Assembly (NCBI RefSeq): GCF_918797505.1 | Contig: NC_092797.1 | Span: 13,095,372-13,159,371 of the forward strand | Reading direction: 5' to 3' | Source of the DNA: Bemisia tabaci | Taxonomy: Eukaryota > Arthropoda > Insecta > Hemiptera > Aleyrodidae | Length of the DNA: 64,000 bases | Shown here: piece after piece, positions 45,043-57,282 of the stretch | How the letters are laid out: every line of letters starts with the position of its first letter | How positions within the stretch are numbered: position 1 is the stretch's first letter | Position numbers and translations under genes: made by a program | The notes under the pieces: model-generated | Databases searched by the model: none | The model's input: only the letters and a program-made list of their open reading frames with translations | Told to the model about the DNA's origin: nothing

Positions 45043-45385
45043 CCTCCGCTTTATACTCTTTTCTTCTTCCCCTCTACTTCTTCCTGTTCCTCCTCCTTTT
45101 ATTCTCTTTTCTTCTTTTTTTCTTCTTCTTCGTCGACCTCTTGTCCTGAATCCTCTCCTTCTCTTTCTTTTCTATCTTCTCTTTCACTCTCTTTTCCTCC
45201 TCCGCTTTACACTCTTCTTTTCTTCTTCTTCTTCCCCTCTACTTTTTCCTCTTCCTCTGCCTCTTATTTTCTCTTTTCTTCTTCTTCGTCGACCTCTTAA
45301 CCGGGATCCTCTCCCTCTTTTTCTTTTCTATCCTCTCTTTCACTCTCTTTTCCGCCCTCAGCTTCCCTCTCCTTCTATTTCCAAT
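45043..45385 (+). repeat. Polypyrimidine tract (CTT/CCT-rich)
   Basis: About 340 bp are almost entirely C and T on the + strand, with interrupted TTCTTC and CCTCTT units. It is internally duplicated: GTCGACCTCTT with CCTCTCCCTC-like context appears at 45133 and 45288. The 135-codon frame across it is a Leu/Phe/Pro/Ser low-complexity artefact. Confidence 0.85.
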
Positions 45386-45404
45386 GCGTCCACATCTGAC
45401 ACAT

Positions 45405-45651
45405 ACTGCCCATGCTAAGAAAGATCGCCGTAAATACAAGATTTTCCCACGTTTTTTGGAACTTAACACTTCATAAAATGAAAACTGTTTTACCCATGCA
45501 CGTCAAATTTGCAGGTTAAGTTCTTGATAGTATTTGCGAAAGAATTCTGTACAAACATTTTCCAAAGGTACACAAGTTTTTCTGCTATGATACATTGTTT
45601 CCAAAAAAATTAAAATGACGTTTACGGCGTTTTTGCGTTTCGCGGCAGCAT
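45405..45651. mobile_element. Family B MITE, diverged
   Basis: Left end TACTGCCCATGCTAAGAAAG with ATCGCCGTAAATAC; right end GTTTACGGCGTTTTTGCG..CGGCAGCATAG. Confidence 0.65.
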
Positions 45652-46034
45652 AGGAGTCCCACGATCTGAATCTGTCAGACTGAGGTTACAGACCGATGGT
45701 CGGAAAAACGCTTTTCCACCTTTTTTTTCGGAAAACTACCTCGAGACACCTGGCACCAAGATTCGGCAACCCGGCCTTAGCGGAGGATAGAGAGCCTTTC
45801 GAGCTCACTTAGTTCTCATTCAATACTACGTGCCTCCACTTAATCCGGTTTCACCTTTTATCTTATTCTCGACGTATCGCATCTCTCCCTCCCCCTCCTC
45901 CACCCCCGCCCCCTTTTTTTTTCATTTTCGGCTCTCCGTCGTCCCGGTTAATCCTTATTTTAGTTTGAAGTGGTCCGCGCCGAGGGCCAAAGTCGACACG
46001 GCTCACTCTGGCTTGACTTATTTTCGACCCTCCT

Positions 46035-46839
46035 AAGTGAGAACGTCGTATGAGCACTCGCATGTTGCCGAAATTCCGATTAAATTCAGTTTACCTGAAA
46101 ATTAATGCACTATATTTTCGAGGATTTTATTTTGGGGGGTGGGGGGTAAAAAGAGGGCTTTTTGTCCTTCGGAAGTTTCTCTGAAAACGCTCTTTTCGGC
46201 GCTAGAGCCCCTCGAAGTTTTGGCTTTTTTCCAAAATTGGTTCATGGGTGTCAAAATAATGTTAGTGAAAATTGGATTCTGGAATTAGAGTACTTTTGTT
46301 TAAGTGTAAAAGTAACACATATTTTCAATAGATCTTGCCCACAGCTTTACCATAAATGAGTAGACCTATCAAAGAATAAAAAATGAAAAGTTACTAAAAA
46401 TTACCAGCAGGCAATTTTGGCCTGTGTTCGACCCTTTGAACAATTTTTTGTAAATTCACAACTTTGCTCTGGGGCCTAAAAAAGCACTTACACGTGAGCT
46501 TTTACAGAGCTCAAAAGTATTGAGATTTTCAGCTTTATGCTGAATTTTTAACGCGCGTTGGCAAAAAACTCCAACATACCAGCCAAAAAGTATGTGTTTT
46601 GACCCCGAAAATCAATCTTCAAAATACAACGCATTAACTCTCGGACACCTTCTACTTATCTTTGAAAAAATTAATGGATACTTTTGCCTTGAAATTCTCA
46701 GATATATTGGATTAAATCCCTCGAAAAACTAAGAGAGAAAATTGACAAGTTTTCCAGATAGCTCGATTTTTTTTCAGGAGGAATGTTGCAATGTTCGAAT
46801 GTTGATACGATGCTTCTCCTCAGCACGGCTGTATTGAGC
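46035..46839. mobile_element. Family B ends enclosing about 550 bp extra
   Basis: The left end has GTGAGAACGTCGTATGAGC..ATGTTGCCGAAATTCC. The right end has AGGAATGTTGCAATG..GATACGATGCTTCTCCTCAGCACGG. The interior is far longer than in other B copies and unassigned. Confidence 0.5.
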
Positions 46840-47185
46840 TCATCGGCAATGTTTCACTCGTTTCACCTTCATCGACGCCCCTAGGAACTAGAAAGAGGAG
46901 GTGTCGATGCTTCCGTTTTTAGACAGAAATACTGTGTATCCTCAGAGGTGATGCCACATACTTTAAGCCAGGATTTCCCTAAATCTACGATAAATTGGTC
47001 ACCTCCAAATTCTACAAATTTTTACCACAAAAATGCAAATCATTTTTCGCTACGTTAAATATTTATTTGCAACGTTTTTTCATAAAATAGTAATTTGGAA
47101 AAACTCTGGGTCGAATGAGAATGGTGATCGAAACACAGTTTTTTGCGGCATTCATTCGTGCCGTTTATATACCTGGCTCAATCAT

Positions 47186-47438
<253 letters not shown>

Positions 47439-47875
47439 TAGTATTTGACATGATACGTTTGGTTATCGATGGGTAAGTATCGAGTGATCAGTATTTGACG
47501 TTCCTACGTTCCGTCCAACTATGAACAAGTGCACAGCAAATATCAACGGTGGCCGTAGGGAATACACGGAAGTCCCCTGTTATTAATGAGATTTGAACGA
47601 GTTCATTGATATATTTTTCTTAACATGAACTCGTAGGCCTAGAGGACAAAGCGCATAGGTGCAATTTTTGAAAAATTGAGATAGTCCTGAACTCAACTAC
47701 AACTAGTTTCAAAGTATATTCTGTGAAAGAATTATAACTAAAGTCCAACTTTAAAGCATCAAAAAGTGACTTAACTTCCTTCCTACCACAAGGTTCGATG
47801 CAATTTTGAAACTTTAAACACGTGTTTCTTGAAGGCAAAAACTGCACTTGTGCGCCTTCTCCCCCAAGCCTCTCA

Positions 47876-48025
47876 ATTATTGGACTACATTTTGCAATTA
47901 GCAACTATAATTTCTAGCCTATCCGTAAAAACGCTCATGTGCATAGGGAAACTAATGGCATAAACGTCGTTTCTAAACTGAGGCAGATATTGTAGTTCCG
48001 AATTGGAAAATGCAGTTCAATTATT
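47876..48025. repeat. Family D MITE
   Basis: AATTATTGGACTACATTTTG at the left, TTTCTAGCCTATCCG, CATAGGGAAACTAATGGC, CTGAGGCAGATATTGTAG, and a right end with AAATGCAGTTCAATTATT. Confidence 0.8.
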
Positions 48026-49345
48026 CATTAAATATAAGAGTTAACGTTTTTGTCCAGGGGCCCGAATTTATTGAATCATCCTCTGATTTTTTATTTACTT
48101 TTTTTCAATGGTCGGCAACGGAGAATGCTTGTGGTCCGATTAATAGTGTTAGAGGGAAACAACTGTTATTACGGGCGCATCTGCGAATTAATGATGAATG
48201 GTGGAGGGTCTGGGTCCTGGGTGATGGATGGTGCAATCTCGGCGCTCGGAAACATCCAGTTTGGGCTTTTATCTCGTGCGTGCTGTCTGACTGGCTGCAG
48301 TGGCTTCATTTTTTTTGCGTCGCTGCTTCCCAAGCTTGCGTATAGGGTGAAACAGATTTGCTTTAAGTGATCCCAGATGAGGTTGAGGTATATCTACACT
48401 TTCTAAGTACTGATGAGAGCGACTCATTAGCCAACCGATCGATTGCACAGTCCTGATTCTACGATATGTTTTTTTTTTAATTTGACTTGAAGATATACTA
48501 AAACTTACGAAAAATTAGATTACGCCTATACGCCACGGTTTTTTCCAATCCTTTTAAAAGTGACGAATATAATTACTGAACATTATTTGTCCGTCAACTA
48601 GTCTCTAAAGTAGAAAGTTGACCTCAGATTACGTACCTTTTTATTGATAATTGTAATTACGTAACACCCTATATATTAGTAGTACTGGATGTTGGACAAC
48701 TATACTCTATATGTGTCTTCTTTTAAACTTCCTGAAATGTTCTACGTATGTTCAATTTTAATACGCTTACTGGGGAAGGCTTATTTCGTTCAAGTACGTC
48801 CAATTTTAGGTTCCAAATGCAAGTATACAGCAAGGATGTGTTACCTCTTGTCGTCGCAACAATTTTAGAAATACCTTTTTGAAGGAGTCTCCGGTCTCGA
48901 AAAATGCATGTGAGCTAAGGTAACTTCCACTCTCTAAAGTTGAATGGTCCATTAGACAAGATATACATGAACCCTTCGATGCTCAAGCTGGGTCAAATTG
49001 ACCCGAGTGCGAAAAACCGGTGATCCGCGGTTTGCAAGAGGCCGGTCTGGTACCTACAAGCTATAGATGAGGTCTACAAATACATCGTAAAAATATACAC
49101 TAATATAACAAGTCACTCTCATAGCGCTTCTGTACGCTCTGTGACAAAATAAATTTTTGTTTTAACTTTTTGTGTAAAAAAATATTCAGACATCAAATTG
49201 AAAAAAAGAAACAAATCCAGTGTGAACTCAGCCAAAGATAGGAAGGACTCATTCGGGCCTCAATTTTAACCTTTCTTACAAATCTGAGCGACGCCTCATT
49301 GTCAGCATAGAACGGAGCATTCCGCATTCACGCCTCGCGCCACCG
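48026..49345. other. No recognised gene
   Basis: Unique sequence. Two overlapping frames (48010-48345 and 48050-48370) are Trp-rich and lack any recognisable domain or splice context. Confidence 0.35.
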
Positions 49346-49425
49346 CGCCTTCAATTTTACGAACGCAACTCGCACATCCATCAAGCACGAATAGTCGTAT
49401 CTCTGCGCCGTCATCAACGCGCGTT
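49346..49425. repeat. Family J repeat
   Basis: GCGCCTTCAATTTTACGAAC, CACATCCATCAAGCACGAAT, AGTCGTATCTCTGCGCCGTC. Reverse-orientation match to 41672-41757; also related to 52197-52275. It shares CGCCTTCAATTT with families H and I. Confidence 0.6.
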
Positions 49426-49533
49426 GCGTCCTTTCCCTTGCTAAATTTCTGTATTGTGTTGGTTCCGTGGTCTTGAACATGTGTGAGGATTTAAGCAACA
49501 CGTATCTTTTTTGTTTCTTAAAAATTTTAAAAG

Positions 49534-50042
49534 AATTGGACGTATTTCTGCAAACGGAACAATTGACGAGTGGAAAAGATGGAGTGTGCTCTAGAAAGCT
49601 GCATAAGAAACAATGTTGAAATGGGTATGATTCCTTTTGAAAAAATGGAAAAGCAGGATCTTACATTCTGTCAAACGGAACTAACTGAATGCGACACTCA
49701 TGAGTCATGGGCATATGACAAGAGCGTCGTGGATAGGGCTCGTGAGTAAAGGACTCGGATCCGTGGAATGTCGGCTCGGTCATCACTGCTGACGTCACTG
49801 GCGCTTTATAATTCCCATTCAATCTTACGGTCCTCGACTAACGAGCACATGAGGACTACATTTTGCAATTTGGAACTATAAATTCTAGCCTGATTTAAAA
49901 ACAACGTATGTGCCATTAGTTTCCCTATGCACATAAGTGTTTTTCCAGAGAAGCCAGAATTTATGGTTCCAAATTGCAAAATGCAGTCCATATCTCCTTT
50001 CCCACCTAACTCCGGCTCGGTTTGGCAGAAATACGTCCAATT
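49534..50042. mobile_element. Family E element with nested D element
   Basis: Left end AATTGGACGTATTTCTGC(C)AAACGGAA; right end CGGTTTGGCAGAAATACGTC with CAATT. The interior contains a family D copy at 49852-49989, so D came second. Confidence 0.75.
49852..49989. repeat. Family D MITE nested in family E
   Basis: GGACTACATTTTGCAATTTGG at the left pairs with CCAAATTGCAAAATGCAGTCC at the right. The core GTATGTGCCATTAGTTTCCC is the best-preserved D core here. Confidence 0.85.
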
Positions 50043-50238
50043 ATGAAACACACTACCGGAAGACTGGAAACCTACTTTTAAACGAGGTTTGTGACGTAGG
50101 GCCCTATCCTTCACCACGTAAAATCAAATTGGTTTAACGCACTCCTTGACACCCCCCCCCCCCCCTTGTCCAGAGCGTTTCGTAATTTAGGGACGGTCCC
50201 TATCATGCCACTTATTTTTCTGATTCAGAACTTACCTA

Positions 50239-50573
50239 CACGGAGAAAAAATATCGTGCGTGGGACCCGAAGTTTAGGTCTTATGGATCTCTGAAGTTTT
50301 CAGATTGAGCATCTGAACACTGTAGGTCTAGCTGTCGAGGTTCGGATCACACATCTGAAACTTCAGTTCTCACATCCGAAGTACTTCAGTTTTCACATCC
50401 GAAAAACTTCGGTTCTCACATCTGAAGTACTTCAGATGTAAAAACTGAAGTTTCAGATGTGTGATCCGAACCTCGGCAGCTAGACCGGAAGTGTTCAGGT
50501 GCTCAATCCGAAAACTTCAGAGATCCATACGACCTAAACTTCGGGTCCCACGCACGAAGTTTTTTTCTCTGTG
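50239..50573. mobile_element. Family X palindromic MITE, copy 2
   Basis: Ends CACGGAGAAAAAATATC and TTTTTTTCTCTGTG. The arms TGGGACCCGAAGTTTAGGTC and their complement match copies 1 and 3. The centre repeats CACATC(C/T)GAA and GAAGTACTTCAG several times. 335 bp. Confidence 0.85.
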
Positions 50574-50614
50574 CAGTGGCCCATTACTAAAAAATAGTGC
50601 TTCAGCTCCATTTG

Positions 50615-50657
50615 GCAACGTTCGAGCATGGATACGCCGTTTTTGCCGAGTCGCGGC
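50615..50657. repeat. Family B right-end fragment
   Basis: TTTGGCAACGTTCGAGC..GGATACGCCGTTTTTGCCG, ending in GTCGCGGCG. Confidence 0.6.
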
Positions 50658-51097
50658 GCGCCGCGCAAGGAGCCTCGATGGGAAAGGGAACATTTGGCGG
50701 CGGGAGTTGCCCCGACAAGGCGGAAGTTGCGCTATCTTGTCGTGTTCGACTGAGTTGCTTGTTTATTGTATGAGCAATGAATATTCAGGGATGCGCCTTG
50801 CCCGCGCCCGTGATTGCTCCGGTTCCCGGTTCCCGGCGAGAGACCCGTTGCGCACCCACTCCGCCCCACACCCTGCACCCTGCGCCCGCCGTGCAATAAC
50901 ATTGATTGCCGTTTCGCGCCGCGGGCCTCTTTAGCGCTACCGAGAACCGTCCCGCGAGTCGGGAACAATGCCTCCCACCTGGAAATTAGCCCAAGACTCC
51001 ACCGTTTTTATTAGGTTCCTTTATGAAGAGAGAGAGAGGAAGCATGTGGGATCCCTTGCCGATGGCTTGTATGGCTCGTATTCGATGTATCTAAGCG
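50658..51097. other. GC-rich unique island
   Basis: CpG-rich to about 50960. The 157-codon frame across it (50461-50934) begins inside the X element, and several other phases are open, so I do not call a gene. Confidence 0.3.
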
Positions 51098-51727
51098 GGC
51101 TCATTGTTGAAATTTATAGACAAAGCTATAGACAAATGAGACAAAAAGGATATAGAGGGATCCTACACGGAGAAAAAAACTTCGTAAGTGGGACCCGAAG
51201 TTTAGGTCATATGGATCTCTGAAGTTTTCGGATTGAGCATCTGAACACTTTAGGTCCAGCTGCTGAGGTTTGGATCACACATCTGAAACTTCAGTTCTTA
51301 CATCTGAAGTACTTCGGTTTTCACATCCGAAAAACTTCGGTTTTCACATCCGAAAAACTTCGTTCTCACATCTGAAGTACTTCAGATGTAAGAACTGGAG
51401 TTTCAAATGTGTGATCCGAACCTCGACAGCTAGACCTAAAGTGTTCAGATGCTCAATCCGAAAACTTCAGAGATCCATATGACCTAAACTTCGGGTTCCA
51501 CGCACGAGGTTTTTTTCTCCGTGTATCGGTGGAAGCGGATGGTCGGAATGGACAAGGGACGTAGGTAATAGACTAACTAACCGCAATTCATGAGAGACCC
51601 TTTAGTTAGTCCATCATTTATCCTCTAAGTCTGTAAGAACCACCCAAATTAACCAATAGGATCGCTTCGTACTCTTGTGTCTTTATTTTCTATCGCTTTG
51701 TCTATCAATTTCAACAATCAGCCTGCA
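51098..51727. mobile_element. Family M element carrying a nested X element
   Basis: The left end is GCGGGCTCATTGTTGAAATT, then ATAGACAAAGCTATAGACAA. The right end is ATCGCTTTGTCTATCAATTTC, then AACAATCAGCCTGC. The right-hand interior shares GTAATAGACTAACTAACCG and GAACCACCC..CCAATAGGATCG with the M element at 25235. Confidence 0.75.
51166..51523. mobile_element. Family X palindromic MITE, copy 3, nested in M
   Basis: Ends CACGGAGAAAAAAAC and TTTTTTTCTCCGTG are flanked by TA on both sides. 358 bp, with one more CATCCGAAAAACTTCG unit than copy 2. Confidence 0.9.
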
Positions 51728-52196
51728 GGCATTTTATCGCTGAGATAGTAATTGGTTCAATATGTGAGCATAGCCTCAAAAGTCAATCGAGCAATCTGTG
51801 GATTAGGGTTTTCCTGATTGATTTTCGATTCTTATAAGTACTACATGGCAATGAAAAGTGAAATTTCTTCTTTTTCAGCTTTTCTAACTTAGATCTTAAA
51901 ATTTTTGTTTGAAGTTATGTTCAATTGTTTTGAACCAAACGATCCATCGAACCACTGTCTAATTCGATCTATTGGTTTGGTCCTGTTTTTGGCCGCTGAG
52001 AAGTGCAGTAACGACCAAATTTTTGAAACAGAGTTTTCTTCCAAATTCCACGAATCGAATTTGGATGGACTCAATGATTCTGCTAAATCAGTGAAATTCG
52101 CCGCAGTTGCAACGACAAGTCATGGAAAACCTGTAAAATCCCCTTGAAGTGCCAAGGGCATATGTCGTGATTGAGAGCGAGAGGAAAGCTTTAATG
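51728..52196. other. No recognised gene
   Basis: An 80-codon + frame (51905-52147) has fairly ordinary amino-acid composition but no recognisable domain, and a minus-strand frame is open over the same bases. Confidence 0.3.
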
Positions 52197-52275
52197 TGCC
52201 TTCAATTTTTTACGTATGCAATAAGGCCATCCCCTGAGTACGAATAGTTGTATCACGGCGCCGTGTAGCCGTGAT
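52197..52275. repeat. Family J repeat
   Basis: TGCCTTCAATTTTTTACG, CGAATAGTTGTATC, ACGGCGCCGTG. Same order as at 49346. Confidence 0.55.
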
Positions 52276-53062
52276 CGCGCAAGAGCAACATCGGCAATTG
52301 CGGAAAGATTGGAACAATGGTGAGTCCAAATTATTCCGTAAGAGGGTTGTATTCACTGCAGGCCTGTGTAAAATGAGATTTGTTTGGTCGCCATAGAGCC
52401 ATTTCATAATACTTTTTTTCACAGACCAAAGTAATTTCCTTTTAGCGACAGTTCATTATTCCAAATGTATCGTCTACAAAAACTTTTTAGTGGAAAAACG
52501 GTGGCCTACCGATTGGAAACGTGGCACCGGCTGCAAAAGTTAATCCAGTTTGATTCTTTTCTCCGCCGGTCGCAAAGGTTAATCCCTGCTTCGCTAATCA
52601 GGAGCGCTCTGATATTATCGGCTTAGGGATGAAAATAAATGGACGGGATGCACAAAGGAAATTTACGTCGGAGCGGGGATAGGGAGCGGACAGTCGTACA
52701 ACAAAACATTTCTTTTTTAGAATTTTCATAATGCGCTACTATAGCAAGGGTACACCGAAATACGCGATGCAGCGTGCTTTCAGATCTCGATAGAGGGGAA
52801 AGCTCTGCAACACCGACCCACCACGGCCGGCAAGGACGACTTGTGATAAAAAAACGAACTGTGAAACAAACCGAATGAAAGTGGCCGATCTCCGACAAGC
52901 AACTATTGCTGCTCCAAAGCCGCTTATATTGCCTAATCTCGGCGTTGAAGGCGGACTACCCAGAGTGAGTGCGCACTATTTATTCGATTGCGGCCGGGTG
53001 TAAAAATCTGCACTGAAATACTTTTTAGCACAAAAATTATTTCTTTCGAGATTAGTTTGCAT
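52276..53062. other. No recognised gene
   Basis: Unique sequence of intermediate GC content; nothing recognised. Confidence 0.35.
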
Positions 53063-53193
53063 ATTCTGCAATACGGGACCATTATTTTTGCCTCATTTCA
53101 GAAACAACTACGTTCTACTAGCTTCCCTATGCAGATAGGTGCTTTTATGGATGATCCAGAAATAGTGATTTATCACTGCAAAATTTCGTCCAT
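53063..53193. repeat. Family D MITE, diverged
   Basis: TCTGCAATACGGGACC, TTTCAGAAACAACTACG, CTTCCCTATGCAGATAGGTGC, GATCCAGAAATAGTG, CACTGCAAAATTTCGTCC. Confidence 0.6.
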
Positions 53194-53804
53194 TCACAAT
53201 GAGCAGTCACTTTGCAAACTCCTTACGACGTTAAACGTAAAAAAATAATCAATGTTTCACAATATGTAAGTTTGCATTGATTGGCCGATTTGAGCTAAGA
53301 CGCTTTTAGGTAAATATTGACTTAAATCAGAAGAGAGGATCACAAAAACTTCAATTTAGATGCTGGTTTCCTTTCAAATCATGCTCATCTAATGAGAAAT
53401 AAAAGGGGGAGGGACATAAAATACTCCAGTTTTATATCGAGTTAAACCACTTGAGATGTAAATAGCTAAATACACATTGTTGAAAATCAAAATGAAACAA
53501 AATTTATCGAATTGAAGAAATTAAAATCCAACGAACTCTGACGTGGTGATTTTTGTCACCCAACAGAACGGAACACTTGAAATCTCCTACTTAATGTACT
53601 TTATAAATTTTACTTTCTCAACTTTGAATTGATGTCAAAAAATTGAAATGCAAAAAGCCTTCTCTGCCTGAAGAAAATTATGAGGGAACTCCTTGCAATG
53701 TCCTCATTCGTACTTAGTCCTGTCAACTGTTTCTACGTGCCTTTAAAATACCTCAAGTATTCAAGTATCTCAGAAGTTAAATCGTGGATGTAAAATTTTG
53801 TACT
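53194..53804. other. No recognised feature
   Basis: AT-rich unique sequence. Confidence 0.35.
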
Positions 53805-54045
53805 TTCGTCTAAGAAAAAGAAAAAGTAGAAGAAGAAGACAATTAGGAAGAAAAATAAAAGGAAGAAAGAGGTGAGGAAGAAGGAGACAGGAAGGAAGAG
53901 AAAAGAAAAGAGGAGGATATGTAGGAGGAGGAAAAGAAGGAGGAGGACAGGAAGAAGGAGGAGAGGAAGAAGGAAGAAAAGAAAAAGAAGAAGAAAGATA
54001 AGAAAATGATGGAGAGTAAAGACAAAGAAATAGAAGAATAAGAAA
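53805..54045 (+). repeat. Polypurine tract (GAA/GGA-rich)
   Basis: About 240 bp are almost wholly A and G on the + strand (GAAGAAG, GAGGAGGA, GGAAGAAGG units). The Ser/Phe-rich minus-strand frames across it are low-complexity artefacts. It is complementary in type to the pyrimidine tract at 45043. Confidence 0.85.
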
Positions 54046-55534
54046 AATAGATACTAATTTTAAGCCATTGAAACGGCATGTTTTTACGCGAGAAATTATC
54101 GAATCTAGATATACCAATCAATAAAATAAAGAAAAACACCCTTTTCTCGTCAAAACATTGTTTATTTCGATCTATTTTTTTTTAAAAAAAGAAGAGATCT
54201 GCCCTTCCGAGCGGAACGAGAGATCACGGGGAAGCGACCCTCTTCACCGAAAGTTTACCTGGGGGGTGACGCGACGCGGGTCGGGCACCGAAACAAACGT
54301 GACTTCAAAGTCAACCCATCCGTCGCGTCGGTGGCCGGAACAAGATCCGGGCTCCCCCCAAAAAAGAACATAACCCTTCCTCAAAACGAGATTCGGAAAA
54401 CGCAGAGTCTTACGGACGATATCGCTTACCTCGAGGAGCATTTACGCGCTTTTGCGAGGCCGGCGACAAAATTACCCCGATACCGGGCCGGTCGCCCCCG
54501 CCTCGGACTAACAATCAACGTCAAGATCAAAGGAGCGTCTCGACAAAGGGAACGACGGGGAACGGGGCAAGGAAAACGAGTCCGAAAAACGAGACGGACT
54601 GGAACGACTGGAACTGGGACCGTAGCGGCTAATTGCCGGCCAACTAATTCTCGCTCCCGGTTTCTTTGCGACTTCGCCCTGATGGAATTCTCACGCTTCG
54701 ACGGGCGCCCAGCTCGGCGGTCGCCGTAAACTTTCAGCTTTTTTGATAAAAAAACGGCGATAATGAAATTAGGAAACGCCCCCGCTGATGTCGCGCTGTG
54801 CGATCGGCGATTATTGAACGGGTCAGTTGCTCCGCGGCGTCGCGTCTGGAGCTCCGCGGGAAAGAAATCGCAGCGCTTAGAATGGGAGACAGAGGGATCC
54901 CGCTCTGCTAATCTAAGCAATATAATAGACTGATTCAGTGACTACGTCTTTTGATGTTCAATACTACGAGGCTACGCCCCCTGGCCGCTACTCAGCCCAA
55001 CCTCCAGATAGCGCTTCGTCCCGTCAAAGGCTTGCTCCGTGGGCTCCAGTACATTAATCTCTAGATAAAGCGGGCTCATTGGGGGCTCATATCTACTATC
55101 GTTAGCCGCAAAAATCATGAAACTCGACCCGGTACATTGTTTGAACGAACTGTGACGACAAATAGGCTTTTACATTATTTAAATGGGAGAATTTATGGCT
55201 TTAACTCGCAATATACCAAAACTTGGTAAAAGTTTCCAAAAATTGAATAAACCGAGCCCATTCATCGACTTCTCCTGTCGATAGTCGTAATCATTGAAAT
55301 TGGTCCAGTAGAAAAATGCAACAAACTTGAGATAAAAAATGAAGAATTTTGGGGTCAGAGAGTTTATGGTAATGATATTCGATGGTTTTTTCCTCCCACA
55401 GCAAATGAACTGTTCAGCTTATATATACATCGTTTTTGTCGTCCTTTAAAATGTGGGAAAATGAATGGCGATAAATCGATGACGTAGAACCTTAATAAAT
55501 CCATAGAGTGAGGCTAGGGAGTTCTGCCATTTTC
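54046..55534. other. Unique sequence with GC-rich island 54190-54930
   Basis: The island is long, CpG-rich and free of repeats from this window. Open frames on both strands (132 codons at 54331-54729, 164 codons at 54426-54920) overlap. Both are Arg/Pro-rich with no recognisable domain, which is typical of GC-rich non-coding DNA. It contains GCTAATTGCCGGCCAACTAA. A fragment resembling the M end (AGCGGGCTCATTGG) lies at 55069. Confidence 0.35.
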
Positions 55535-55880
55535 TTGGTCATGGAGAACCTGGTATGGTCAGGAAATATTTGTCATTCCGATTTTATATAAGAAGGTCCT
55601 GGCAAATAAGTCAGAAAATCATTGTGATTTTGGCCAAAGAGAATCTGGAATAGCCCAGGAGTTTAAGTAATTCCCAATCGAGGAAACCGACGTATTTGAG
55701 AAAATGTTCATCATCTTGGTTTGAGAATACTCCGGAATACCTACAAAGTGTTTCCATTTTAATCAAAAAGAACATTAGACAGTCCAAGGAATTTTAATCA
55801 TTTTGGCCAAAAGAACCTGCAAGAGATGAAAAATTCATGACTTTTCAGTCCATTAGAATTTGGCAAGATCAGGAAATTTT
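55535..55880. repeat. Degenerate minisatellite (GGCCAAAGAGAACCTGG-type)
   Basis: Variants of TTTTGGCCAAAGAGAATCTGG followed by CCAGGAGTTTAAGTAATT recur about five times with strong divergence. The complementary wording resembles 2370-2760. Confidence 0.5.
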
Positions 55881-56402
55881 CCCGTAAGGGTTGCAAACGC
55901 CCTCGTGAGACAATGCGTGCGGCAACAGGGGAGTCATCGTAAACCTCTCGAAGGGCGGAAAACATCACAAATATCCTTTATCTTGTGATCGCAACCTCAA
56001 GCTCAACTGATCTCTAGGCTCTGGTCCCGTGAGTGGCTACCAGGGTTGCCAATTTTACTGATACGATCGTCCATGAACAATGTGTGGAACCAGCGGTGGG
56101 TGAATTTTCGCTCCCGGCCGGCAATCGAGAGAGCTTCTCATGTCTATCAATTAAGCACAGTCGCTTGTTTTGCCCTGTCCAATTAAATACCCTCGAGCTT
56201 CTGCCTCTTTCCGTTTTTCCTCCTCTTATTTTGGGCTTGTGTCCTCGCGGTCGCCGCAAAAAGGAGCTTTCCACCCAACAGCGCGTGGGGGATACTGTCG
56301 TATTTCTGAGAAGCGCGGTATGTACGAGAAAGAAGTTTTGTGGAAATTCACGGTCTAGTGCTGATTAGGAATTCGGTAGCAAATATCTCCTGTTTTCCAT
56401 GA

Positions 56403-57040
56403 AATAAATTTTTTTTTTTTTTTGATTGATTGATTGATTTCCTTATTTATTCATTTCTTTCTTTATTCATTTATATTTATTATTCCTTTCTTTTTTTGTC
56501 ATTTAATCATTTGGAGGATGATAATCGATGCTCATAATCTTTACAACATAGAAACAAAAGTGCAAAGGCGAGTTACATTGATTATCAGTCAGTTTGTTCT
56601 GGCGCTTTTTTGACTCGTCCGTTTATTTCGTGGGCTTTATAAATCATGGATCCGCTTTAGTTCGCTCGAAGAGGACTATTTATATTCCTTTTTCTCCTCT
56701 TCACGAAAATATTTTTTTTTTTTTGGATTGATCGATGAATTGATTAATTGATTAATTTCTTTATCTATTATTTTCTTTATTTATACATTTATATATTATT
56801 CCTTTCTTTTTTTGTCATTTAATCATTTGGAGGATCATAATCGATGCTCATAATCTTTACAACATAGAAACAAAAGTGCAAAGGCGAGTTAATAACGACA
56901 TTGATCATCAGTCAGTTTGTTTTGGCGCTTTTTTGACTCGTCCGTTTATTTTGTGGGCTTTATAAATCATGGATCCGTTTTAGTTCGCTCGAAGAGGACT
57001 ATTTTATATTCCTTTTTCTCCTCTTCACGAAAGCATATAA
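56403..57040 (+). repeat. Tandem direct duplication, unit about 320 bp
   Basis: Two head-to-tail copies share TTTGTCATTTAATCATTTGG, AATCGATGCTCATAATCTTT, ACAACATAGAAACAAAAGTG, GGCGCTTTTTTGACTCGTCC and TTCGCTCGAAGAGGACTATT. Matching points are offset by 316-324 bp. Each begins with a T-run and GATT-rich stretch. The second copy has a small insertion (AATAACG) and scattered substitutions. By eye over 90 percent identical outside the T/GATT tracts. Confidence 0.9.
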
Positions 57041-57282
57041 ATAGACTTAAATGAAACATTGAAATAATATTCTTCATTGCATCACGGAAAAATCGCGACT
57101 GATTTGAAAGTGTTAGAGTTGGTTTATTTACACAAAATAGGTAGTGAAAAACTTGCAACGTCGCAAATTGAGGTATGGATGTTTTTCCCTTAAGTGATGA
57201 GAAAATGTGTAACTGCATGCGCTCGCGCTAGAGTGAAATAGCGACACGCTTGATCCTCTGCCATCAAGTCGAAGCGAGACTG

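Noticed and set aside
45011..45418. 135-codon frame
   Set aside because: Low-complexity translation of a polypyrimidine tract.
50461..50934. 157-codon + frame
   Set aside because: Begins inside an X MITE and continues through a GC-rich island; no domain, and other phases are also open.
54331..54920. 132-codon + and 164-codon minus frames
   Set aside because: They overlap in GC-rich DNA, are Arg/Pro-rich and have no recognisable family.
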